The position numbers and the translations under genes are program-made. A stretch of DNA of 12,025 nucleotides from Mariprofundales bacterium (GTDB taxonomy: Bacteria > Pseudomonadota > Zetaproteobacteria > Mariprofundales > S012-25), in NCBI GenBank assembly GCA_015487905.1, contig WFOX01000054.1:1-12025 (forward strand). The letters run 5' to 3'. Positions 5,541-12,025 of the stretch are shown here, one piece after another; the stretch's first letter is position 1, and each line of letters begins with the position of its first letter. A model generated the notes under the pieces. The model saw nothing but the letters and a program-made list of their open reading frames with translations. It was not told where the DNA came from and made no database searches.

Positions 5541-6160
5541 GCGCTCGCCTCACCGGCTTCTTCGCCCTCGCCCGCCTCCTCTTCTTCTGCTTCGGCGGAT
5601 ACAGTGGGCGGCGCGATCGTGAGGATGGTGAAGTTCACGCCGTGCGGGATCGCCACGCCCTCAGGCAGCACAAGGTCTTCCACATGCACGACATCGCCGA
5701 TATCCAAGTTGCTGCAATCCACTTCAATGTGATCGGGGATCGCATCCGCGCGACAGACGACCTCCAACTCATGGCGCTCAATCTCCAATACGCCGCCGCG
5801 CGTAATCCCCGGGCACTTTTCGTAGTTCACGGCCACCACGGGCAGCGTCACATAGACGCGGTCGCTTGCACGCACGCGCTGAAAATCCACATGGATCGGC
5901 TCATCCGTGATCGGATCAAACTGCGCCTCTTTCAGGATCACGCTTGTGGTTTCCTCGGGAAGGCGCAGCTCAATCATCGTTGCATGAAAGTGCTCTTCCG
6001 CAAGATACTTGGCGATCAAGTTCTTCGGAAGCGCAATCGGCACGGGATCCTTGCCACCGCCATAGACGATGCCCGGCACCTTGCCCTGTTTGCGCAGCCT
6101 TCTTGCGCGCTTGCCACCTGTGCGCGTGCGCACTTCCGCTTCCAACACATAATCCGCCAT
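5537..6160 (-). CDS. rplY: 50S ribosomal protein L25, CTC-type
   Basis: This protein binds 5S rRNA in the large subunit. It is 207 residues long, so it is the two-domain CTC form and not the short E. coli L25. The N-terminal L25 domain carries RTRTGGKRARRLRKQGKVPG, then IVYGG and LKEAQFDPITDEPIHVDF. The C-terminal beta domain follows (LPVVAVNYEKCPGITRGGVL, then LDIGDVVHVEDLVLPEGV), and the tail is very acidic and Glu/Gly/Ala-rich. The start is ATG 6160, with GGAGAGGAAGG just upstream. The in-frame ATG at 6202 would add 14 residues of non-family sequence and is rejected. It sits 74 nt after prs with no terminator between, and its stop overlaps the pth start. The prs-rplY-pth order is conserved in many proteobacteria. 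Confidence 0.96.
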   Translation of the reverse strand: MADYVLEAEVRTRTGGKRARRLRKQGKVPGIVYGGGKDPVPIALPKNLIAKYLAEEHFHATMIELRLPEETTSVILKEAQFDPITDEPIHVDFQRVRASDRVYVTLPVVAVNYEKCPGITRGGVLEIERHELEVVCRADAIPDHIEVDCSNLDIGDVVHVEDLVLPEGVAIPHGVNFTILTIAPPTVSAEAEEEEAGEGEEAGEASA

Positions 6161-6234
6161 GCCTTCCTCTCCTTCCACGCTCTCAACGAAAGGGGGCGCC
6201 ACTCTAGCGCCCTTGCGCCAAGGCTCAAGCGGGC

Positions 6235-7182
6235 TTAGGCGTAAAGCGGGCTGATGGAGCGCGCGTCATAGATGCGTTGAATGGCCTCGGCAAGCAATGG
6301 GGCCACGGAAAGCACGCGCACCTTGCCCGTTGCTGCGGCTTCAGGCCGCAAGCGCACCGTATCCGTGACAACGAGCTCCGCGAGGCTAGATGCAGCCAGC
6401 CGCTCCGGCGCGGGGCCGGACAGCACACCATGCGTCACATAGGCATCCACGCGCGCTGCGCCTTCCTTGCGCAGCGCCTCAGCCGCGCCCACGAGCGTCC
6501 CCGCCGTATCCACGATGTCGTCTATGATGATGCAGTATTTGTCGCGCACATCGCCGATCACATTCATGACCTCGGCCACATTCGGCGCGGGCCTGCGCTT
6601 GTCCACAATGGCCATCTCAGCGTGCAGGCGCTTGGCAAGCGCGCGCGCGCGCACGACCCCACCCACATCGGGCGACACGATCACGAGGGGTTTGCCCGCA
6701 TAGCGCGCGGCAATGTCCTCGGCAAACAAAGGCGCCGCAAAAATGTTGTCCACGGGGATTTTGAAAAAGCCCTGGATTTGCGCCGCGTGCAGATCAATCG
6801 TGAGCACGCGCGTGGCCCCGGCCACTTCCAGCATATCAGCGACGAGTCTCGCCGTGATCGGCGTGCGGCTTGCGCTTTTGCGATCCTGACGCGCATAGCC
6901 GAAGTAGGGAATCACCGCACAAATCTGGCGGGCGCTCGCGCGCTTGGCTGCATCAATCGCGATCAAAAGCTCCATAAGCGCGTCATTGACGGGTGGGGCC
7001 GTGCTTTGCACAAGAAACACATCTTGGCCGCGAATGGTTTCTTGGAATTGCACGAAGATCTCGCCGTCTGAAAAGCGTCGGATTTCAATGCGCCCCAGAT
7101 CCATGCCGATGGAAGCCGCAATCGCGGACGCCAAATCCGGAACCGCCGTGCCGGAAAAAAGGCGAAGCTTGCGATTGACCAT
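6235..7182 (-). CDS. prs: Ribose-phosphate pyrophosphokinase (PRPP synthetase)
   Basis: It makes PRPP from ribose 5-phosphate and ATP for purine, pyrimidine, NAD, histidine and tryptophan synthesis. The protein is 315 residues, identical in length to E. coli Prs. Motifs are FSGTAVPDLA at the N-terminus, RFSDGEIFVQ, PYFGYARQDRK (the ATP-binding stretch), the metal-binding DLHAAQIQGFF (DLH at 130-132), the catalytic-loop DKRRP (from 194), and the PRPP loop DDIVDTAGT (221-229). Nothing essential is missing. The start is ATG 7182, with GAGG six bases upstream and GGAG adjacent; upstream in-frame codons up to 7203 lack support. It lies 32 nt downstream of tRNA-Gln with no terminator in between, so tRNA and prs probably share a transcript that is cut by tRNA-processing enzymes. 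Confidence 0.98.
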   Translation of the reverse strand: MVNRKLRLFSGTAVPDLASAIAASIGMDLGRIEIRRFSDGEIFVQFQETIRGQDVFLVQSTAPPVNDALMELLIAIDAAKRASARQICAVIPYFGYARQDRKSASRTPITARLVADMLEVAGATRVLTIDLHAAQIQGFFKIPVDNIFAAPLFAEDIAARYAGKPLVIVSPDVGGVVRARALAKRLHAEMAIVDKRRPAPNVAEVMNVIGDVRDKYCIIIDDIVDTAGTLVGAAEALRKEGAARVDAYVTHGVLSGPAPERLAASSLAELVVTDTVRLRPEAAATGKVRVLSVAPLLAEAIQRIYDARSISPLYA

Positions 7183-7214
7183 CTCCGACCTCAAACGATG
7201 CAAGGATGGAAAAC

Positions 7215-7288
7215 TGGCTGGGGCGGCAGGATTCGAACCTGCGATCGCGGGACCAAAACCCGCTGCCTTACCACTTGGCTACGCCCCA
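7215..7288 (-). tRNA. tRNA-Gln (anticodon UUG), CCA encoded
   Basis: The gene is 74 nt including an encoded CCA. The acceptor stem TGGGGCG pairs fully with CGCCCCA and starts with U1, as in known tRNA-Gln. The D arm is GCCAAGTGGTAAGGC. The anticodon stem GCGGG/CCCGC holds the loop TTTTGGT, so the anticodon is TTG. The T arm is GCAGG-TTCGAAT-CCTGC. The discriminator base is G, the expected identity element for Gln. It lies between ispE and prs, a conserved location in many proteobacteria. Its first 10 nt overlap the 3' end of ispE, whose TAG stop is formed by tRNA positions 8-10. Confidence 0.97.
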
Positions 7289-8136
7289 ATCGCACGCTCC
7301 CCAAGCGGATGCACAGCAGCCACGCGCGCGACCCGCACGAACGCCGCTTGTTGCATAAGCACCTGCGCCGCCTTTTCCGCCTCCGCGCGCGTGCGCGCCC
7401 AGCTCACGATCGCAAATCCTGAACCCGTCATCCACGCACGCAAACCATGCGCACGCGCAAACGCAAGCAATGCACCAAGCGCAGGGCGCATCGCGCAGGC
7501 TGCTGCTTCAAGCTCGTTTGCGCCGAGGGCTGCAAGGCTATCCGTGGCCTGGGAGGGCTGCAATCTAGGCGTGCGCACCCCTGCATCCCACTCGGCAAAC
7601 ACCGCGCGTGTGGACAAAGGCTCGCAATCGGGCAACGCCACGGCCACCCAAGCGCGCGAAAGCGCAATCGGCGCAAGCTTCTCGCCTATGCCTTGCGCGC
7701 GCGCGGCGCGCCCAAACAGAAAAATCGGAATGTCCGCCCCGAAATCCTTGGCAAAGGCGATCAAGCGCGCACGCGGCCAATGCGCGCGCCAAAGAAGATT
7801 GGCAGCCAGCAAGGCCGTGGCCGCATCGGAGGAACCGCCCCCTACCCCCGCGCGCACGGGGAGCCGTTTTTCTATGTCCACGCGCAAGCGCGGCACAATC
7901 CCAAGCTCGCGCGCAAATGCGGCAAGCACGCGATACACGAGATTTTCTTCCCCCGAAAGCGCGGGCACATTGCAATGCACTTGCAACCGCTCAGCAGGCG
8001 CAAAGGCAAGCGCATCGGCCCAATCCAAAAACGCAAAGGCCGTGTCCAACTCGTGGTAGCCATCGGCGCGCCGCCCGAGCACGCGCAGCCAAAGATTGAT
8101 CTTGGCCGGCGCCGCCCAAATGAGCCTTGCGCTCAT
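7279..8136 (-). CDS. ispE: 4-diphosphocytidyl-2-C-methyl-D-erythritol kinase
   Basis: IspE is the ATP-dependent GHMP-family kinase of the MEP pathway to isoprenoids (CDP-ME to CDP-ME 2-phosphate). The protein is 285 residues, the normal size. It shows AAPAKINLWLRVLGRRADGYHEL with K12, the phosphate-binding loop PVRAGVGGGSSDAA (93-106), D135 in FGADIPIFLFG (the catalytic Asp position), and the C-terminal TGSGFAIV loop. The start is ATG 8136, overlapping the TGA of the lolB-like gene as ATGA. The last codons run into the tRNA-Gln gene: the protein ends ERAIGA, and its TAG stop is bases 8-10 of the tRNA. The flanking lolB-like gene and tRNA-Gln/prs match the classic proteobacterial order and reinforce the call. 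Confidence 0.97.
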   Translation of the reverse strand: MSARLIWAAPAKINLWLRVLGRRADGYHELDTAFAFLDWADALAFAPAERLQVHCNVPALSGEENLVYRVLAAFARELGIVPRLRVDIEKRLPVRAGVGGGSSDAATALLAANLLWRAHWPRARLIAFAKDFGADIPIFLFGRAARAQGIGEKLAPIALSRAWVAVALPDCEPLSTRAVFAEWDAGVRTPRLQPSQATDSLAALGANELEAAACAMRPALGALLAFARAHGLRAWMTGSGFAIVSWARTRAEAEKAAQVLMQQAAFVRVARVAAVHPLGERAIGA

Positions 8137-8666
8137 CGCACCAGCACGCGCACCGAAATCCCGCGCGCCGGATCCTCAAATCCAAGCCCGCGTCCATGCG
8201 CAAGCACGCGCACGGAAACCCGCCTTCCCTCCACCACCCACACCCATCCGCCGTGCACGCGCCGCGCCTTGGCAGGCGGGCGCGCCAGCAAGAAACCCGC
8301 CAGCACGGCAAGTGGTGCAGGAATACCGAGCTTGGCGCGCGCTTCGGCCGTAAGCGGTCGCCAAAAAGGGGCTTCGCTCGTGCGCACCTGCTCGTCTTTT
8401 CCATGCCAGCGAAGCACGACGAACCGGCCCGTGGCCGGATGCACGAGCTCCATCGTGCCGCAACAGGCGCGCGCAATACGCCAGCGCGCCACGGCTTGCA
8501 GATGCAGATGCGGCGTGCGCACGATCACGCGCGCGTGGTCTGCAACCGGCTGGGGGCGCCAGTCTCCCTCAGACGCAAGCTGGGCGCAGGCGGCCAGTGC
8601 AAACGGCACAAGGGCCTTAGCGCAGCGCCGCACGGAGCTTGCGACGAACAGCCTCGGGGTGTTCAT
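8133..8666 (-). CDS. lolB: LolB-like outer-membrane lipoprotein
   Basis: LolB accepts lipoproteins from the carrier LolA and inserts them in the outer membrane. The call rests mostly on position (immediately before ispE, a conserved lolB site) and on a lipoprotein signal. The n-region ends in RR, then comes ALVPFALAAC with lipobox LAAC (C27). The mature part is about 150 residues and likely beta-rich, with the RWHGKDEQV and GGWVWVVEGRRVSVRVLA stretches. The segment GIPAPLAVLAGFLLARPP is reminiscent of the LolB helix region. It is shorter than typical LolB (E. coli 207 residues), and the N-terminal mature region is compressed, so it is divergent. The start ATG 8666 overlaps the TPR gene by 50 nt. 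GTG codons at 8645 or 8633 would also leave a usable, shorter signal peptide. It is coupled to ispE by ATGA. Confidence 0.6.
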   Translation of the reverse strand: MNTPRLFVASSVRRCAKALVPFALAACAQLASEGDWRPQPVADHARVIVRTPHLHLQAVARWRIARACCGTMELVHPATGRFVVLRWHGKDEQVRTSEAPFWRPLTAEARAKLGIPAPLAVLAGFLLARPPAKARRVHGGWVWVVEGRRVSVRVLAHGRGLGFEDPARGISVRVLVR

Positions 8667-10383
8667 GGCCTGCGGCAAGCGCCTGCCGATAAAAGCGCGC
8701 GGCCTCTGCACGCTGGCCGAGCTTCATGAGGATGTCGCCCATGTGCTCCAGCATCACGGGATCGGGCTTGCTCATGGCCGCGAGGGCCTTGCGCTGGATC
8801 GCGGCGGCCTCCGCATAGCGGTGCTGCTGGTAGCGCACCCAGGCGAGCGAATCCAAATAGAACGCATTGTCGGGATCTATGGCGAGTGCGCGCGCAATGA
8901 GCGTTTCCGCCTTGGTGAGCTTTACGCCGCGCTCGGCATAGGCATAGCCGAGAAAGTTGAGCGCTTCGGGATCGTCCGGATCACGCGCGAGGATCCGGCC
9001 AAGCTCGCGCTCAATGCAGGGAAGGTCGTTCAAGTTCTCGCAGGCGATGGCGCGCTGCATGAAGAGATCCTTGGGCGGCGCGGAAAGCCGCTCCAATGCG
9101 GGCGCCGTGGCGGCAAGCAGCTCCCGCCAGGCCTTTTCCTGCGCGAGAATCCCCGCAAGCAACACCCAGCCCTCGGCAAGCTTGGGCCGCTTGGCAAGCA
9201 CACGGCGCAGGCGCGCGAGGGCCTCCTTGCGCTTGCCGGCCTCGGCCAGCACGCCCGCAAGCCGCACCTGCGCTTCCGCCCAGACGGGCGCATCCTCAGG
9301 CACGCCGGCATAAAGCTTGGCCGCTTGCTTGCGCTTGCCCTGCGCCTCCATCGCCGCAGCAAGCAGAAAGCGCGCTTCGGCATCCTGCGGCTCCTTCTGC
9401 ACGGCCTGTGCCAGCACCGTTTCGGCCTCAGCGAAGTCTTGGGCGCGAAAGAGCAAAAGCCCCAGCATCTTCATGACCGCAGCATCGTTCTTCGTGCGCC
9501 GCGCAAGCTCGCGATAGACATGGATCGCCTCGCGCGTGCGCCCCTCCTCCACGAGCAGCGACCCAAGCGCGTTCCAGACGAGTAAGGCATCGGGATGGGC
9601 CTTGAGATGGCGGCGCAGCACGCGCTCGGCCTCGTCTTTCTTGCCTGCCTTCGCGAGCGCCTCGGCCCAGGCGCGCGCAAGATCCTCGCGCGGCTCGCTT
9701 GCATAAGCGCGCGCAAACAGCGCCGCGGCCTTGTCGGGCTTTTTGGCGGCAAGCCAAAGCCGTGCAGCAAAGGCCCAAAGCTCGGCTTTTGCGCGGGCGC
9801 TGGCCGCAGTCTCGGCCCCGCGCGCGATCCAGGCCTCGGCCCCCTTGAGATCGCCGTGGCTGGCAAGCCAGCGCGCAGCCATGCGCGCGCTCACGACGGG
9901 TGCATCGGCAAAAACCCGATCCAGCATCCCGAGCGCATCCACGCCCCTGCCGACGAGCCAAAGCGCTTCCGCCTGCAAAAGCCTTGCGCGCACCTGCAAG
10001 GGGTGCGCAAGCCCTTGCACATCCAGCCTTTGCAGATGCGCAAGCGCCTTGTCCGGCGCGCCCGCTCGCATCCAAAGCTCCGCAAGCATGAGCCGCAAGC
10101 GCGGCTCGGCGGGATCGGCGGCCACCGCCGCCTCCAATGCCTGCACGGCCTCGTCCATGCGCCCTTCGGCGCGCGCAAGCGCATAGGCGAGAAAGGCCGC
10201 GCGCGCCTGCACCTCGTTCTTGGGCGGCGGGAGTTTGGGCGCGGGCCTGGCCGCAGGCTTTGCGGCAGGCTGCGCCTGCGCGGGCGCAGCCGCCTTCGAC
10301 TTCGGCGCTGCGGCAGGCGCAGGCGCACGCTTGGGCGCGCAGGCGGCAAGAAGAAGCAAGAACAAGACAAGGGGCTTACGCAA
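8617..10383 (-). CDS. Tetratricopeptide-repeat lipoprotein, 588 aa
   Basis: A lipoprotein signal MRKPLVLFLLLLAAC (lipobox LAAC, C15, Ala at +2, suggesting outer-membrane sorting) is followed by an Ala/Pro/Lys-rich linker to about residue 55. Helical repeats then run to the C-terminus. Clear TPR units include GRMDEAVQALEAAVAADPAE, the DFAEAETVLAQAVQKEPQDA region, and the C-terminal NFLGYAYAERG / YLDSLAWVRYQQHRYAEAAA / LEHMGDILMKLGQRAEAARF series. TPR proteins of this kind precede lolB in many proteobacteria and probably serve as periplasmic scaffolds; the partner is unknown. I chose the TTG at 10383, with GAGG six bases upstream, over the TTG at 10398, because it gives a compact signal peptide. 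It overlaps the JAMM gene stop by 8 nt. Confidence 0.88.
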   Translation of the reverse strand: MRKPLVLFLLLLAACAPKRAPAPAAAPKSKAAAPAQAQPAAKPAARPAPKLPPPKNEVQARAAFLAYALARAEGRMDEAVQALEAAVAADPAEPRLRLMLAELWMRAGAPDKALAHLQRLDVQGLAHPLQVRARLLQAEALWLVGRGVDALGMLDRVFADAPVVSARMAARWLASHGDLKGAEAWIARGAETAASARAKAELWAFAARLWLAAKKPDKAAALFARAYASEPREDLARAWAEALAKAGKKDEAERVLRRHLKAHPDALLVWNALGSLLVEEGRTREAIHVYRELARRTKNDAAVMKMLGLLLFRAQDFAEAETVLAQAVQKEPQDAEARFLLAAAMEAQGKRKQAAKLYAGVPEDAPVWAEAQVRLAGVLAEAGKRKEALARLRRVLAKRPKLAEGWVLLAGILAQEKAWRELLAATAPALERLSAPPKDLFMQRAIACENLNDLPCIERELGRILARDPDDPEALNFLGYAYAERGVKLTKAETLIARALAIDPDNAFYLDSLAWVRYQQHRYAEAAAIQRKALAAMSKPDPVMLEHMGDILMKLGQRAEAARFYRQALAAGHEHPEAVRRKLRAALR

Positions 10384-10861
10384 TCCGCACCTCGGCAAAG
10401 CGCCCCTCGTCCTCGCGGTAATACCAGGCGCGCAATGCGCGCACGCCGTCCTCTGCCACCGAAAGGATCGGATAGAGCCACCCCTCCCAAGCGAACTCGC
10501 GATCGGTAGGCGAGGGCATCGCGGGGCAATCGGGATGCGAGTGATACACGCCCACGATCTCCAGCCCCAACGCCTTCGCGCGCGCCTCGGCCTTGCGGTA
10601 ATCCGCAGGATGCAGCACGAAGCGGTCGTGCGCGCGCTCCGTCATCGCGTTGCGCGCGGGCATCGCCTCCATGACCGCAAAGTCCGCGCCTTGCGTGCGG
10701 CCCAAAAGCAGGCCGCAAACCTCGTGCGGATACCCCGCCTTGGCGTGCGCTTCCATCGCCTGGCGCGCTGCATCGGCGATGCGCGCGATCCCCGGCCAAG
10801 GATCAGGCGCGCGCACGGCGCGATAGGCGGGTGAGTCAAAACGCGAAGGATCGTTCTTCAT
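10376..10861 (-). CDS. JAMM/MPN-domain Zn metalloprotease (M67 family)
   Basis: Prokaryotic JAMM proteins of this size are zinc isopeptidases or peptidases acting on ubiquitin-like sulfur carriers or related substrates. All JAMM residues are present. The Glu is in YPHEVCGLLLG (E47 from the ATG at 10861), and the metal site VYHSHPDCPAMPSPTD gives H107, H109 and D120 in the exact HxH-x7-S-x2-D spacing. The fold continues WEGWLYPILSVAEDG and AWYYRED. It is 161 residues with no signal peptide, hence cytoplasmic. A TTG at 10882 would overlap the upstream odhB stop as TTGA and add seven residues; neither start has a good Shine-Dalgarno sequence, so the choice is open. No ThiS/MoaD-like, ThiF/MoeB-like or cysteine synthase gene is in the window, so its substrate cannot be inferred from neighbours. 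Confidence 0.92.
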   Translation of the reverse strand: MKNDPSRFDSPAYRAVRAPDPWPGIARIADAARQAMEAHAKAGYPHEVCGLLLGRTQGADFAVMEAMPARNAMTERAHDRFVLHPADYRKAEARAKALGLEIVGVYHSHPDCPAMPSPTDREFAWEGWLYPILSVAEDGVRALRAWYYREDEGRFAEVRIA

Positions 10862-10878
10862 CGCAGGCGAAGGCTTCG

Positions 10879-12021
10879 TCAAAGCCCGAGCCAGGCAAGC
10901 CCGGGATGTTCAATCCAGCGCTTGACCTCCACGAGGAAGCGCACGGCCTGCTCGCCGTCCACGATGCGATGGTCGTAGGTGAGCGCAAGATACATCATCG
11001 GGCGGATCTCCACGCGCCCGTCCACGGCCACGGGCCGCTCCTTGATCGCGTGCAGGCCCAGAATCGCCGATTGCGGTGGATTGAGGATCGGCGTGGATAA
11101 AAGCGAGCCGAAGACGCCGCCGTTCGTGATGGAGAAAGTGCCGCCCGCGAGATCCTCAGGTGTGAGCGTGCCCTCGCGCGCGCGCTCGGCAAGCTCGCGG
11201 ATTGCGCGCTCAATCCCTGCAAGATCCAGCGCATGGGCGTTGCGGATCACGGGCACGATGAGGCCTTGCGGGGTCGCCACGGCCACGCCGCAATCCACAT
11301 AGTTGTGGCGCACGATCGCATCATCCTCCCAATAGGCGTTGAGATCGGGAAATTTCGCAAGCGCGCGGCAGGCGGCATAGACGAAGAACGAGGTGATGCC
11401 GAGCTTGACCCCGTGGCGCTCCTGAAAGGCCTGGACGAACTCGCGCTTGAGCGCAAGCACCGCGCTCATGTCGGCCTCGTTGAAGGTCGTAAGCATCGCG
11501 GCGGTCGCTTGCGCCTGCTTGAGGCGCTTGGCGATGCGGCGACGGATCGGCGTGATCGGCACGCGCATGGCCACGCGCTCGCCGGTCGTTGCAGGCTCAG
11601 GCGGCGCAGCGGGCGCAGGCTCCGGACGCGGCGGTTCGGGGATGGGTCGCGGATGGGGCTCGGGCGGCTTCTTCGCCTGCACCTTCGGCGCGTGGCGCTC
11701 TTCTTCGGGGGCTTCCGGCTCCGCAGAAGGCTTGGGCTTTTCCGCCTTACGCGCGGCCTCCTTGCGCGGGGGCGCCTCGCCTTCCTCCATCTCGGCGAGG
11801 ACCTCGCCCGGACGCACCTCGTCGCCCTCCTTCTTCAAATGGCGCACGATCGTGCCCGAGGCGGGTGCGGGCAGCTCCATCGTGATCTTGTCGCTTTCCA
11901 CCTCAGCGATCGGATCGCCTTCGGAAACAGCCTCGCCCTCATGCACGAGCCAGCGCACGAGGGTCGCGGACTCCTCGGATTCACCAAGGCTTGGCGCACG
12001 CACTTCAAGCCGCTTCGTCAT
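10879..12021 (-). CDS. odhB: 2-oxoglutarate dehydrogenase E2 (dihydrolipoyl succinyltransferase)
   Basis: This is the E2 core of the 2-oxoglutarate dehydrogenase complex in the TCA cycle; it takes succinyl from E1 on a lipoyl arm and passes it to CoA. The N-terminal lipoyl domain (1-80) has the lipoylated K45 in EVESDKITMELPAP. Residues 84-150 are a Pro/Glu/Lys/Ala-rich flexible linker. The catalytic domain runs from about 152 (ITPIRRRIAKRLKQAQ) to the end, with the E2o-typical FSITNGGVFGSLLSTPILNP and the active-site DHRIVDG (H351, D355). I see no peripheral-subunit-binding domain in the linker, and at 380 residues the protein is shorter than E. coli SucB (about 405). The start is ATG 12021, four bases from the window edge, so its ribosome site and neighbours (E1 would be expected upstream) are out of sight. 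No E3 gene follows it. Confidence 0.95.
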   Translation of the reverse strand: MTKRLEVRAPSLGESEESATLVRWLVHEGEAVSEGDPIAEVESDKITMELPAPASGTIVRHLKKEGDEVRPGEVLAEMEEGEAPPRKEAARKAEKPKPSAEPEAPEEERHAPKVQAKKPPEPHPRPIPEPPRPEPAPAAPPEPATTGERVAMRVPITPIRRRIAKRLKQAQATAAMLTTFNEADMSAVLALKREFVQAFQERHGVKLGITSFFVYAACRALAKFPDLNAYWEDDAIVRHNYVDCGVAVATPQGLIVPVIRNAHALDLAGIERAIRELAERAREGTLTPEDLAGGTFSITNGGVFGSLLSTPILNPPQSAILGLHAIKERPVAVDGRVEIRPMMYLALTYDHRIVDGEQAVRFLVEVKRWIEHPGLAWLGL

Positions 12022-12025
12022 CGCC

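Noticed and set aside
6205..6234. Hairpin CCTTG-GCG-CAAGG between prs and rplY
   Set aside because: The stem is short and no U-run follows; the genes are most likely co-transcribed.
5423..6238. 271-codon plus-strand open frame opposite pth and rplY
   Set aside because: It is antisense to two confidently identified genes, with no motifs of its own.
7447..9585. 712-codon open frame on the plus strand
   Set aside because: It is the complement of ispE, lolB and the TPR gene. It is Arg/His/Pro-rich with no family motifs; long antisense frames are expected in GC-rich coding DNA.
9595..10509. 304-codon plus-strand open frame opposite the TPR and JAMM genes
   Set aside because: It is a shadow of the lipoprotein gene with very Arg/Gly-rich translation and no ribosome site.
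1..12025. Mobile elements, CRISPR arrays, prophage or defence islands
   Set aside because: No transposase or integrase motifs, direct-repeat arrays or composition shifts were seen; the window is contiguous core genome.

Overview
The window is about 12 kb of GC-rich bacterial chromosome, densely packed with housekeeping genes. Almost everything reads on the minus strand; one gene (4186-4938) reads on the plus strand. The order TPR lipoprotein - lolB-like - ispE - tRNA-Gln - prs - rplY - pth is a classic chromosomal arrangement of Gammaproteobacteria and Betaproteobacteria. A Lol-type lipoprotein gene, lipobox signals and a probable outer-membrane beta-barrel protein also say Gram-negative. I lean to a gammaproteobacterium but cannot name a genus.

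Layout, in minus-strand transcription order from the right edge. (1) 12021-8133: the E2 subunit of 2-oxoglutarate dehydrogenase, a JAMM/M67 metalloprotease, a TPR lipoprotein and a small LolB-like lipoprotein, all overlapping or nearly touching. (2) 8136-4935: ispE (isoprenoid precursors), tRNA-Gln(UUG), prs (PRPP), rplY (ribosomal protein L25/CTC) and pth (peptidyl-tRNA recycling). The ispE stop codon lies inside the tRNA gene. (3) 4186-4938, plus strand: a secreted DUF481-type beta-barrel protein. It converges on pth with a 4-nt overlap of stop codons and diverges from the next gene across 21 nt. (4) 4164-2372: a type-2 glycerate kinase coupled by ATGA to aat (leucyl/phenylalanyl-tRNA-protein transferase, N-degron tagging). 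(5) 2264-1999: a 69-residue orphan gene with a near-perfect Shine-Dalgarno sequence and its own intrinsic terminator. (6) 1968-1: a sigma70-like promoter with an inverted repeat over its -10 box, then ppa (pyrophosphatase), an uncharacterised 109-residue protein, a HEPN-like protein and the start of a class I/II aminotransferase that runs off the left edge.

Most genes are tied together by ATGA or TTGA stop/start overlaps, so translational coupling looks general here. No mobile elements, CRISPR arrays, phage genes or rRNA genes were seen, and no intergenic gap exceeds about 110 nt.

The region is mainly ordinary core genome. The points most worth a second look are an E2o protein with no recognisable peripheral-subunit-binding domain, the coupled 109-residue/HEPN pair inside the ppa operon, the ispE/tRNA-Gln overlap, the orphan 69-residue gene, and the inverted repeat over the ppa promoter.
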